Assembly (NCBI GenBank): GCA_050245975.1
Contig: JBFWWW010000132.1
Span: forward strand, 1-11,247
Origin: JBFWWW01 sp050245975
GTDB taxonomy: Bacteria > Pseudomonadota > Alphaproteobacteria > Rhizobiales > Hyphomicrobiaceae
Direction of reading: 5' to 3'
Length of the DNA: 11,247 bases
How positions within the stretch are numbered: position 1 is the first letter of the stretch; each line of letters opens with the position of its first letter. A program made the translations under genes and the position numbers. The notes below the pieces were generated by a model, which saw only the letters and a program-made list of their open reading frames with translations, made no database searches and was not told where the DNA came from. Of the stretch, positions 1 to 6,332 are shown one piece after another.

Positions 1-747
1 CACGACGTTCTCGTGCTGTCGCTCACGATCTTCTTCATCAAAAGCCAGGGCGTGGATGACGCCCGCAGCCTCAACGGCGTCTACTTCTTCACCGCGGCGG
101 TCATGCTGATGATCCTGGCCTACGCGTGGCTGCGCGTGGAATCCTCGGCTGCCCAACCCGCTCCACCTGCAAAATTGCAAGCGCCTCGCAGCCGTCTCTC
201 TGCAGCTCTCCGGAACTTTGTTCTCAGCCTGCTCATCATCCTGGCCACCGTCTCGTTTGCTCTCGGCATCATCATGCCGGCCATTCGCTTCACGACGGTC
301 TATGTCTGGACCAAGGAGCATTCGATCGCGACCATCATCTGGGCGCTCTATACCAACGGCGAGCTGTTCCTCTGCTTCGTCATTTTCATGTTCTCGATTT
401 TCTTTCCCTTCCTGAAGCTGTTCTACCTGCTCACCCTCGTCACCTCGCCCGACCTGCCCCACGAGTTCCGGGCCAAGTCCATCTCGACCATGGAATGGCT
501 CGGTCGCTACTCGATGACCGACGTCATGGTGCTGGCGTTGATGATCTTCTACGTGAACTCCAGCGGGTACACCGAAGCGCACGTGCTGCCCGGCATATAT
601 TTCTTCGCCGCCAGCGCGCTGATGACCATGTTTGCCTACGGCTGGGCCAACACCGTCGCGCCCAGCCGCGAGGCGCAGGCTCCCCTGCCGCCGCGGCTCG
701 TCGAGATCACCTCGCCGACGACAACGCCTGCGCGAGGGGGCGCATGA
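1..747 (+). CDS. PqiA-family integral membrane protein, 5' end cut by window edge
   Basis: The reading frame is open from base 1 and ends at TGA 745-747, so the gene enters from the left; the GTG at 13 lies inside it. About 248 residues are visible. The visible protein contains a PqiA unit (paraquat-inducible protein A family, inner-membrane proteins linked to envelope lipid transport) in two copies. The first is cut and begins HDVLVLSLTIFF, followed by GVYFFTAAV and AYAWL. The second is complete, with YSMTDVMVLALMIFY, GIYFFAASA and AYGWA at matching spacing. About six hydrophobic helices are seen, and the C-terminal tail is rich in Pro, Thr and Ala. The CxxC zinc-ribbon pairs of E. coli PqiA are absent from the visible part. 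No PqiB/MCE-type gene follows: the next gene, rpsD, is convergent. The family assignment is good; the exact role and any partner are unknown. Confidence 0.85.
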   Translation, partial: HDVLVLSLTIFFIKSQGVDDARSLNGVYFFTAAVMLMILAYAWLRVESSAAQPAPPAKLQAPRSRLSAALRNFVLSLLIILATVSFALGIIMPAIRFTTVYVWTKEHSIATIIWALYTNGELFLCFVIFMFSIFFPFLKLFYLLTLVTSPDLPHEFRAKSISTMEWLGRYSMTDVMVLALMIFYVNSSGYTEAHVLPGIYFFAASALMTMFAYGWANTVAPSREAQAPLPPRLVEITSPTTTPARGGA

Positions 748-772
748 AAAAGGCCGCCCCCCGGGGCGGCCT
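747..772 (-). terminator. Rho-independent terminator of rpsD
   Basis: Bases 751-760 (AGGCCGCCCC) and 763-772 are perfectly complementary, giving a GC-rich stem of about 9-10 pairs. On the minus strand it is followed by five T (complement of A at 747-751). It lies 28 bases past the rpsD stop. The A run starts on the last base of the convergent PqiA-like stop codon. There is no T run on the plus side, so it should work mainly for rpsD. Confidence 0.88.
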
Positions 773-799
773 CGATCAACTGCAGCTGTGGCGCGCCGC

Positions 800-1417
800 T
801 TAGCGCGAGTAGAACTCGACCACAAGGTTCGGCTCCATCTGCACCGGGAACGGCACGTCCGACAGAGCCGGGATACGCACCAGCTTGGCGGTCATCTTGT
901 TGTGGTCGGCCTCGATGTATTCAGGCACATCGCGCTCGGCGCTCTTGATGCCCTCGAGGACCAGCGGCAGCTGGCGTGCCTTCTCCGCCACTTCGATGAC
1001 ATCGCCGACCTTGCAACGGTAGCTGGCAATGTTGACGCGGCGGCCGTTCACCTTCACGTGCCCATGGTTCACGAACTGGCGGGCCGCGAACACCGTCGGC
1101 ACGAACTTCGCGCGATAGACGACCGCATCAAGGCGGCGTTCCAGCAGGCCGATCAGGTGCTCGGAGGTCGACCCTTTGAGCCGGGTGGCCTCCATGTAGA
1201 TGCGGCTGAACTGGCGCTCGCTGATGCTGGCGTAGTAGCCCTTGAGCTTCTGCTTCGCGCGCAGCTGCTGGCCATAGTCCGACAGCTTGCCCTGGCGCCG
1301 CTCGCCATGCTGGCCGGGCCGGCTCTCGCGCTTGTTGAGAGGGCTCTTTGACCGTCCCCAGATATTCTGGCCGAGGCGCCGGTCGATCTTGTGCTTGGCG
1401 CGAATGCGCTTCGTCAT
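800..1417 (-). CDS. rpsD: 30S ribosomal protein S4
   Basis: This 205-residue protein binds 16S rRNA early in small-subunit assembly and helps form the mRNA entry region. The N-terminus (TKRIRAKHKIDRRLGQNIWG, then RPGQHGERR near 33-41) is the alphaproteobacterial form, without the zinc-binding cysteines found in some S4 proteins. The S4 RNA-binding domain spans about residues 94-155, with RRLDAVVYR, ARQFVNHGHVKVNG and YRCKVGDVIEV. The end, PVQMEPNLVVEFYSR, is the usual S4 terminus. The ATG at 1415-1417 has GGAG six bases upstream. It is monocistronic here, with its own terminator downstream and a promoter plus structured leader upstream, unlike enterobacteria where rpsD lies in the alpha operon. 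Length and motifs match the family throughout, and the call is near certain. Confidence 0.99.
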   Translation of the reverse strand: MTKRIRAKHKIDRRLGQNIWGRSKSPLNKRESRPGQHGERRQGKLSDYGQQLRAKQKLKGYYASISERQFSRIYMEATRLKGSTSEHLIGLLERRLDAVVYRAKFVPTVFAARQFVNHGHVKVNGRRVNIASYRCKVGDVIEVAEKARQLPLVLEGIKSAERDVPEYIEADHNKMTAKLVRIPALSDVPFPVQMEPNLVVEFYSR

Positions 1418-1465
1418 TTCCGTCTCCGTCTTTTGCTATCCACGGGGCATCGGGCTCCCTCCTCT

Positions 1466-1503
1466 GCCGGACATGCCGGCCGACAGGTGTCTGTGGAGAC
1501 ACC
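1466..1503 (-). other. Two stem-loops in the rpsD leader
   Basis: Bases 1486-1492 (GGTGTCT) pair perfectly with 1497-1503 around a four-base loop. Bases 1466-1470 (GCCGG) pair with 1476-1480 around a five-base loop. Both lie in the rpsD 5' untranslated region between the terminator-like hairpin at 1515-1539 and the ribosome-binding site. S4 represses its own synthesis through leader RNA in E. coli and Bacillus. A similar role here is only an inference from position. Confidence 0.4.
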
Positions 1504-1514
1504 GCGGAAACCAT

Positions 1515-1539
1515 AAAAAGGCGGGCCAAAAGCCCGCCT
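1515..1539 (-). terminator. Rho-independent terminator before rpsD (possible attenuator)
   Basis: Bases 1519-1526 (AGGCGGGC) pair perfectly with 1532-1539 across a five-base loop. On the minus strand the stem is followed by five T (A run 1515-1519). It lies about 75 bases past the stop of the secreted-protein gene and is an obvious terminator for it. It also lies just downstream of the best promoter for rpsD (1550-1577), so transcripts started there would have to read through it. Confidence 0.88.
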
Positions 1540-1549
1540 GGACGCCGTG

Positions 1550-1577
1550 CTTATACCCGAACCTCGCCGCACGTCAA
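1550..1577 (-). promoter_or_regulatory. Sigma70-type promoter for rpsD
   Basis: On the minus strand, TTGACG (1572-1577) and TATAAG (1550-1555) are separated by 16 bases. Both are close to the TTGACA/TATAAT consensus and stand out in GC-rich DNA. They lie between the secreted-protein gene and rpsD. Transcription should start near 1543, giving a leader of about 125 bases that begins almost at the terminator hairpin. No comparable promoter was seen between that hairpin and the rpsD start. Confidence 0.7.
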
Positions 1578-1614
1578 TGCGCCAAGGGCGGCCTGGCCGT
1601 CCCTTTCGGCCCGG

Positions 1615-2235
1615 CTAGTTCTTTTTTCCCTGCTGCTTGGCAGGTGCCGCCGCCTGGGGCGCGGGCTGGGGCTGCGAATTCACGTAAGCGGCGATCTGCT
1701 CCTTGACCTTCGCTTTTTCCGTATCGGTGCAGGTCGTCTTGTTCTCGGCCTCGTTAGGCTGCTTGACGACCACTTCCTTGTCGCCGTCCTTCTCGACGAG
1801 CTTGATCTTGCCCGTGAGCGTCATGACGGTGAACAGGTGCAGCTGGTTGATGTAGAGCATCTGCTGCTCGGTCCATTTGCCCTTGGCTTCCTCGCGGCGC
1901 ATCAAGGTCACGTAGTTCTGGCGCTGCTCCTCCGGCAAATCGCAGATCTGGGCATAAGCCGACAGACGGGCAACACGGATCGCCTCGCGGGCGGTGTCCA
2001 TGCCGACCACGATTTCATTGCGCTTTGTCTTGTCGATCTCGATGGTCTTGCCGGTTGGGGTCGTGAACTTCGCCGGCATCATCGCCCAGGCGTAGCTCAT
2101 GAGCACACCGACCGACCGGTCGCTCAGATCCTTGCCCTGCGCAACCGCCGTCGCGGGCGATGACATGGCGAGCGACCCCGCGAGCCCCCCCATCACCGCA
2201 AGCACCGCGCCAGCCCGTCTCACTCGCGCCTTCAT
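1615..2235 (-). CDS. Putative secreted/periplasmic protein of unknown function
   Basis: I do not recognise this family. The start at 2235 is chosen because AGGTGG stands five bases upstream and it gives a clean signal peptide: basic MKARVRRAG, a hydrophobic stretch, then SSPATAVAQ with likely cleavage near residues 30-33 (ATA or AVAQ). In-frame ATGs at 2250 and 2259 have poorly spaced ribosome-binding sites. The mature part of about 175 residues is mostly polar and helical, with motifs such as SYAWAMMPAKFTTPTGK, GMDTAREAIRVARLSAYAQIC and KWTEQQMLYINQLHLFTVM. It has only two cysteines (98 and 169 of the 206-residue form), which could form a disulfide. The C-terminus (QPQPAPQAAAPAKQQGKKN) is low-complexity. 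An intrinsic terminator follows. Export is well supported; the function is unknown. Confidence 0.8.
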   Translation of the reverse strand: MKARVRRAGAVLAVMGGLAGSLAMSSPATAVAQGKDLSDRSVGVLMSYAWAMMPAKFTTPTGKTIEIDKTKRNEIVVGMDTAREAIRVARLSAYAQICDLPEEQRQNYVTLMRREEAKGKWTEQQMLYINQLHLFTVMTLTGKIKLVEKDGDKEVVVKQPNEAENKTTCTDTEKAKVKEQIAAYVNSQPQPAPQAAAPAKQQGKKN

Positions 2236-2310
2236 CTGCGCCACCTTCATGCCCCTCATTTTCCCGCCTGTCCCCGCATTGGTCAGGGCTTTCTCGCCAA
2301 GTTTGTGTTG

Positions 2311-2365
2311 GTTATGCGCCCCTTCGACCTATGGCGGCATCGCTCGGGGCAAATCGAGGCATAAC
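2311..2365. other. Interrupted inverted repeat between trmJ and the secreted-protein gene
   Basis: GTTATGC (2311-2317) is complementary to GCATAAC (2359-2365), and the adjacent GCCCC (2318-2322) is complementary to GGGGC (2346-2350), leaving an eight-base bulge on one side. It begins at the trmJ stop codon and lies in the leader of the secreted-protein gene. There is no T run, so it is not a normal terminator. I found no convincing sigma70 promoter in this 129-base gap. Confidence 0.3.
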
Positions 2366-3627
2366 TAAGGCGAGCGCCGCCGCGGCCCCCGTCCATGTGC
2401 CAAAGCCTTTACGATTCCCCGCAGGGTGCGGATTTCTTGCTCCGTTGCACCCATGCGGGTAAACATCGAGCGGACGTTTCGCACCAGCGTAGGGCGTTTT
2501 TCGGGCGGGTTGAAAAAGCCCTGTGTTTCCAACTCGGCCTCCAGGTGGTTGAAAAAGCCAATAACCTCTTCCTTGCTTGCAGGCGGTGAAGCCCGCAGGT
2601 CGAGCCCCGATTCGATCGGCCTTTCGTAGGTCGAGACGCGGCCTAGCGTTGTCGCCCCGCCGGCCTTGGCCCACTCATAGCCCAGGATCAGTACCGCCTG
2701 AGCGAGGTTGAGAGACGCGAACCGCGAGTTCACCGGAATCATGACAATGGCATCGGCGTTGGCGATCTCGCTTGTCTCGAGGCCATTGCGCTCGCGGCCG
2801 AACAAAACTCCGCAACGCTCTCCGGCAGCAGCCCGCCGGCGCATCTCGGCAACGGCCTGCTCGGGCGTCATGACCACCTTGGTGAGGTCGCGCTGTCGGG
2901 CTGTGGTGGCCGCGACCCATGTCAGGTCGCCGATCGCGGCATCGAGCGTATCGTAGCCGCGGGCCTCGTCGATGACGTAGTTGGCGCCGGACGCTGCGGT
3001 GCGTGCCTTGTCGTTGGGCCACCCGTCGCGCGGCGCCACGAGGCGCAGCCCGTCGAGGCCGAAATTCGCCATGGCGCGTGCCACCATGCCGATGTTGTCG
3101 GCAAGCTGCGGCTCCATGAGAATGATCGCGGGCCCGCCGGCTTCCCTGTGGTCGGGCTTTCCGGTCTTGTCCGCCCGCCGCAGCCCGTGGCGCAGCTTCC
3201 GGATCACCCGCCGCGCCCAGAACCAGTACTCTTCGCCGGCCCACGTTCTGGCAAGCTGATCGAGCGTTTTTGCGGACAGCGCTTTTTCTCCCCTCCCGCT
3301 CAGGGAAACGGCGGAGGCGGCGAGCGTCACTTGTCCGAACCGGCTCAAGTAGTCGTCGAGGCTCTTGAGATGGAGCTCCTCGGTCCTGCGCCGGCACCCG
3401 TCGCATGTGGCTCCATCGCCTTCGCAGCGCCGCTCGGCGCAATAGACAAGGATGGCCTCGAGCCGGTCGCGATCGAGCCCCTCCTTCGCCCATTTGGCGA
3501 TCGCACTGTCGATCGTACCCTCGTGCGCCTCGGCCACAACCTGTGCGACGGCGACATCGAGCCCCGTTACGACGGGCTCCGTCGCATCTCCACTTGCACG
3601 AACAGCAATGCCCGCAGCCGAGGTCAC
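2365..3627 (-). CDS. trmJ: tRNA (cytidine/uridine-2'-O-)-methyltransferase TrmJ with a four-cysteine N-terminal extension
   Basis: TrmJ is a SPOUT-class enzyme that 2'-O-methylates position 32 in the tRNA anticodon loop using S-adenosylmethionine. With the GTG start at 3627 the protein has 420 residues. The catalytic part covers about the last 255, with PQLADNIGMVARAMANFG, CGVLFGRERNGLETSEIANA and IPVNSRFASLNLAQAVLILG (the SPOUT knot motifs). It ends with the family's FTRMGATEQEIRTLRG. About 160 residues precede it, against 15-25 normally. This extension has a C-x4-C-x6-C-x2-C cluster (residues 63, 68, 75, 78), which may bind metal, and a conserved-looking TWAGEEYWFWARR stretch. No in-frame ATG occurs before the strand Met at base 3117. 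The GTG at 3627 overlaps the hydrolase stop (GTGA), suggesting coupled translation. The GTG at 3207 would give a normal-length TrmJ but has a poor ribosome-binding site. Confidence 0.88.
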   Translation of the reverse strand: MTSAAGIAVRASGDATEPVVTGLDVAVAQVVAEAHEGTIDSAIAKWAKEGLDRDRLEAILVYCAERRCEGDGATCDGCRRRTEELHLKSLDDYLSRFGQVTLAASAVSLSGRGEKALSAKTLDQLARTWAGEEYWFWARRVIRKLRHGLRRADKTGKPDHREAGGPAIILMEPQLADNIGMVARAMANFGLDGLRLVAPRDGWPNDKARTAASGANYVIDEARGYDTLDAAIGDLTWVAATTARQRDLTKVVMTPEQAVAEMRRRAAAGERCGVLFGRERNGLETSEIANADAIVMIPVNSRFASLNLAQAVLILGYEWAKAGGATTLGRVSTYERPIESGLDLRASPPASKEEVIGFFNHLEAELETQGFFNPPEKRPTLVRNVRSMFTRMGATEQEIRTLRGIVKALAHGRGPRRRSP

Positions 3628-4511
3628 AGCGGGAAGAACTCCGCCAAGTGGCCGATCACTTCCGGCGTGCGCTGGTGCACCACCCAATGATCGGCGTCCG
3701 CGACCTCGCGAACCGTCACGTCATCGCAATAGCCATCCAGCCCGGCACGCGCGCTCGGCAGCAATGCCTTGTCCTCCATGCCCCAGATCACCAGATGCGG
3801 CATCCGAATGCGCAGACGGGCAGGATCAAGATCAGGAACCGTGCTCCGATCGACGGCCTCGCCCGGATGCGGGACGACGATCGGCGTCGCGCGATACCAG
3901 TTGAGCATCCCCGTCAGGCTGCCCGCGGACCGCCAGGATTCGAGATACCCGTTCTCCTGCTCCGGAGTCATCCAGGGACGGGCGCCGAACCCTGTCATCA
4001 TGCGCAACAGCTTCTCGTAGTTGTTGCGGGACAGCCCCTCCTCCGCCTTCTCGCTGCGGAGATAGTGGATGTAGCTGCTGGCCTGTCGCTGCGCCTCGTC
4101 ATCGATCAGTGACCTCTGGAACGGCCCGGGATGCACGCCATTGATGATGGCCAGGCGCGACACCCTGTCCGGGCGGGCGATGGCAAGCGCATAAGCGACC
4201 GACGCGCCCCAGTCGTGCGCCACGAGGCCGAAAGGCTGTCCCGGCGCCAGCCGATCCGCGAGCCCAAGGACATCCCGGACCAGATGACCGATGCGATAGG
4301 CCTCGACACCGGCCGGCTTCGACGAGCGATCATAGCCGCGCTGGTCCGGCGCGACGGCATGGTAGCTCCCGGCAAACCGGGGCAGGACCCGATCCCAGGC
4401 ACCGGAATACTCCGGAAACCCGTGCAGAAATAGAAGCAGGGGCGCGCCTGGATCCCCCTCGGCGCGATAGTGGAGATCGATCCCGTTGACTGCAATCGTC
4501 GCCTGTCTCAT
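3624..4511 (-). CDS. Alpha/beta hydrolase, epoxide-hydrolase-like
   Basis: This 295-residue protein is a full-length alpha/beta-fold hydrolase. The oxyanion motif HGFPE is at 30-34 and PDQRGYDRSSKP at 55-66. The nucleophile motif HDWGA puts Asp100 at the active site, which is typical of epoxide hydrolases and haloalkane dehalogenases. The acid Asp247 is in WGMEDKALLP and the base His275 in DADHWVVHQ. The cap region contains NWYRATP, whose Tyr206 matches a ring-opening tyrosine of soluble epoxide hydrolases; this favours epoxide hydrolase over dehalogenase. There is no signal peptide, so it is cytoplasmic. The ATG at 4511 has GGAG five bases upstream. Its TGA overlaps the GTG proposed for trmJ by four bases, so the two are probably co-transcribed. 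The natural substrate cannot be read from the sequence. Confidence 0.9.
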   Translation of the reverse strand: MRQATIAVNGIDLHYRAEGDPGAPLLLFLHGFPEYSGAWDRVLPRFAGSYHAVAPDQRGYDRSSKPAGVEAYRIGHLVRDVLGLADRLAPGQPFGLVAHDWGASVAYALAIARPDRVSRLAIINGVHPGPFQRSLIDDEAQRQASSYIHYLRSEKAEEGLSRNNYEKLLRMMTGFGARPWMTPEQENGYLESWRSAGSLTGMLNWYRATPIVVPHPGEAVDRSTVPDLDPARLRIRMPHLVIWGMEDKALLPSARAGLDGYCDDVTVREVADADHWVVHQRTPEVIGHLAEFFPL

Positions 4512-4598
4512 CTGGGCTCCGTTGGGTATCGGCCGGCCAAATTGCCCAAAAGGCAGGCCGAAGTCGAGCAGGTGGCGAAATGCGCCTTCCGCCCGCCT

Positions 4599-4626
4599 TT
4601 GCCAGAGGGGCAGCCGGTGCTATAGG
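4599..4626 (+). promoter_or_regulatory. Sigma70-type promoter for icd
   Basis: TTGCCA (4599-4604) and TATAGG (4621-4626) are separated by 16 bases, matching the consensus at 5 of 6 and 4 of 6 positions. The expected start is near 4633, giving a leader of about 70 bases before the icd ATG. The rest of the 193-base divergent gap should also hold a promoter for the hydrolase, but I could not place one. Confidence 0.6.
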
Positions 4627-4704
4627 GGCCCGGCAATTGCCTCGCGGCGACCCGTGCCGGTGCGGACCGAGCGGCCGTCGGGCGTCGAGAACAAAGGGTT
4701 TCCC

Positions 4705-5916
4705 ATGCAGAAGATCAAGGTGAAGGGTACCGTCGTCGAGATGGACGGCGATGAGATGACGCGGATCATCTGGAAGCTCATCAAGGACAAGCTCATCCAC
4801 CCCTACCTCGACGTCAATCTCGAGTACTACGACCTCGGCATCGAGTATCGCGACAAGACGAACGACCAGGTGACGATCGACGCGGCAAACGCGACCAAGA
4901 AGTATGGCGTCGCCGTCAAATGCGCGACCATCACCCCCGACGAGGCCCGCGTAAAGGAATTCGGCCTCAAGGAGATGTATCGCTCCCCGAACGGCACGAT
5001 CCGCAACATTCTGGGCGGCGTCATCTTCCGCGAGCCGATCATCTGCAAGAACGTGCCGCGCCTCGTGCCGGGCTGGACGCAGCCGTTCGTTATCGGTCGC
5101 CATGCCTACGGAGATCAGTACCGGGCCACCGATTTCAGGTTCCCCGGCAAGGGAACAATCAGCCTCAAGTTCGTCGGCGAGGATGGCAAGGTCATCGAAC
5201 GCGAGGTGTTCAAGACGCCGGGTTCCGGCGTCACCATGGCGATGTACAATCTGGACGAGTCCATCAAGGACTTCGCCCGCGCCTCCTTCAACTACGGCCT
5301 GGCGCGCAACTATCCGGTCTACCTCTCCACCAAGAACACCATCCTCAAGGTCTACGACGGCCGCTTCAAGGACATCTTCCAGGAGATCTTTGACAGCGAG
5401 TTCAAGGCTGAGTTCGACAAGCGCAAGCTCACCTACGAGCATCGCCTGATCGACGACATGGTCGCCGCGTCGCTCAAGTGGTCCGGCGGATATGTCTGGG
5501 CGTGCAAGAACTACGACGGCGACGTCCAGTCCGATACGGCAGCGCAGGGCTTCGGCTCGCTCGGCCTCATGACCAGCGTTCTCATGTCACCCGACGGCAG
5601 GACGGTCGAGGCGGAGGCGGCCCACGGCACCGTCACCCGCCACTACCGCCAGCATCAGCAGGGCAAGGAAACGTCGACAAATTCGATGGCATCCATATTC
5701 GCCTGGACGCGCGGCCTCGCCCATCGCGCCAAGCTCGACGGCAACCCGGACCTGGCCAAATTCGCCGCCACCCTCGAAAAGGTGAGCATCGATACGGTCG
5801 AATCCGGCTCCATGACCAAGGATCTCGCCTTGCTGGTCGGCTCCGACCAGAAATGGCTGTCGACGACGGGCTTCCTGGACAAGATCGACGAAAACCTGAA
5901 GACGGCGATGGCCTGA
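4705..5916 (+). CDS. icd: NADP-dependent isocitrate dehydrogenase
   Basis: This enzyme oxidatively decarboxylates isocitrate to 2-oxoglutarate in the TCA cycle and makes NADPH. The 403-residue protein is the dimeric, eukaryote-type (IDH1-like) form common in alphaproteobacteria. The visible active site aligns with human IDH1. Substrate residues are Ser94, Asn96 and Arg100 in SPNGTIRN, plus Arg109, Arg132 (matching human Arg132) and Tyr139. Lys210 and the metal-binding aspartates 250, 273 and 277 (in LIDDMVA and NYDGDVQSDTAAQGFG) are also present. Arg312-His313 in HGTVTRHYR mark NADP preference. The ATG at 4705 is the family start and has AGGG a few bases upstream; the frame is open further upstream without homology. 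It is the only complete plus-strand gene here, with its own promoter and a strong terminator. Confidence 0.98.
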   Translation: MQKIKVKGTVVEMDGDEMTRIIWKLIKDKLIHPYLDVNLEYYDLGIEYRDKTNDQVTIDAANATKKYGVAVKCATITPDEARVKEFGLKEMYRSPNGTIRNILGGVIFREPIICKNVPRLVPGWTQPFVIGRHAYGDQYRATDFRFPGKGTISLKFVGEDGKVIEREVFKTPGSGVTMAMYNLDESIKDFARASFNYGLARNYPVYLSTKNTILKVYDGRFKDIFQEIFDSEFKAEFDKRKLTYEHRLIDDMVAASLKWSGGYVWACKNYDGDVQSDTAAQGFGSLGLMTSVLMSPDGRTVEAEAAHGTVTRHYRQHQQGKETSTNSMASIFAWTRGLAHRAKLDGNPDLAKFAATLEKVSIDTVESGSMTKDLALLVGSDQKWLSTTGFLDKIDENLKTAMA

Positions 5917-5936
5917 ACAGGGCTCGGAAATGCTGC

Positions 5937-5980
5937 AAAAAAACGCCGGCCGGATCTTCATCCGGCCGGCGTTTGCTTTT
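5937..5980. terminator. Bidirectional Rho-independent terminator between icd and the small membrane gene
   Basis: Bases 5941-5955 (AAACGCCGGCCGGAT) pair perfectly with 5960-5974 around a CTTC loop, giving a 15-pair stem. The plus side ends in GTTTGCTTTT. On the minus strand the stem runs into seven T (A run 5937-5943). It begins 20 bases past the icd stop and lies 24 bases or less past the stop of the convergent gene, so it should end both transcripts. Confidence 0.92.
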
Positions 5981-5997
5981 CGGCGGTTCAGGGATCT

Positions 5998-6270
5998 CTA
6001 GCCAGGCAACTCCGCGCCGGAGCGCGGGCCTGCTAGCGGCTTGTGCGCGGAGGCGTAGCGCTCGACGGCGCACGGCCGCTCCACGATTATCTGGGCCAGT
6101 CCGGCGAACACCGCGGCTGCGAGGCCGAAGGTTACCAACGTCCAGCGTGTTGCAACGACCGGTGCGGCCGAAACGGCCCACAGGGCGTAAAGAAACAGAG
6201 CCGTGCCGGCTCCCACAAACCATGCCGCGAAGCGCACCTTCCATTTCGGTGACTTCAAACCCGGTGACAT
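5998..6270 (-). CDS. Small two-helix membrane protein of unknown function
   Basis: This 90-residue protein is not one I recognise. The ATG at 6270 is chosen because GGAGAG lies just upstream; an in-frame ATG at 6330 would add 20 residues but has no good ribosome-binding site and would lie at the likely transcription start. Two hydrophobic helices are evident at about residues 13-35 (FAAWFVGAGTALFLYALWAV) and 44-63 (TLVTFGLAAAVFAGLAQIIV). A short basic segment precedes the first, and a polar, proline-containing tail of about 27 residues with one cysteine follows. It is probably an inner-membrane protein. It is convergent with icd and shares its terminator. An EcfG-type promoter lies upstream, suggesting induction in the general stress response. 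Nothing indicates a biochemical role. Confidence 0.72.
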   Translation of the reverse strand: MSPGLKSPKWKVRFAAWFVGAGTALFLYALWAVSAAPVVATRWTLVTFGLAAAVFAGLAQIIVERPCAVERYASAHKPLAGPRSGAELPG

Positions 6271-6332
6271 GGACTCTCCAATCTCTTTAGATGACGACGG
6301 GCCGCAGATGCGTTTTGCTTTTGCACCCATCC

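Noticed and set aside
2260..2364. Sigma70 promoter for the secreted-protein gene
   Set aside because: Candidate pairs such as TTGCCC...CATAGG have spacers that are too short (13 bases) or poor -35 matches, so none was annotated.
3628..3687. Longer TrmJ start at a TTG (3687)
   Set aside because: It would overlap the hydrolase by 64 bases, uses a rare start codon and has no ribosome-binding site. The GTG at 3627 overlapping the hydrolase stop is more economical.
3405..4112. Plus-strand open frame over trmJ and the hydrolase
   Set aside because: It lies antisense to the end of the hydrolase and the start of trmJ, and its Arg/Pro/His-rich translation resembles no protein family.
4330..5442. Long open frame on the minus strand opposite icd
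   Set aside because: It is antisense to a certain icd gene and runs into the hydrolase region. Its translation is rich in Leu, Val, Asp and Arg without family motifs, as expected of an antisense frame in GC-rich DNA.
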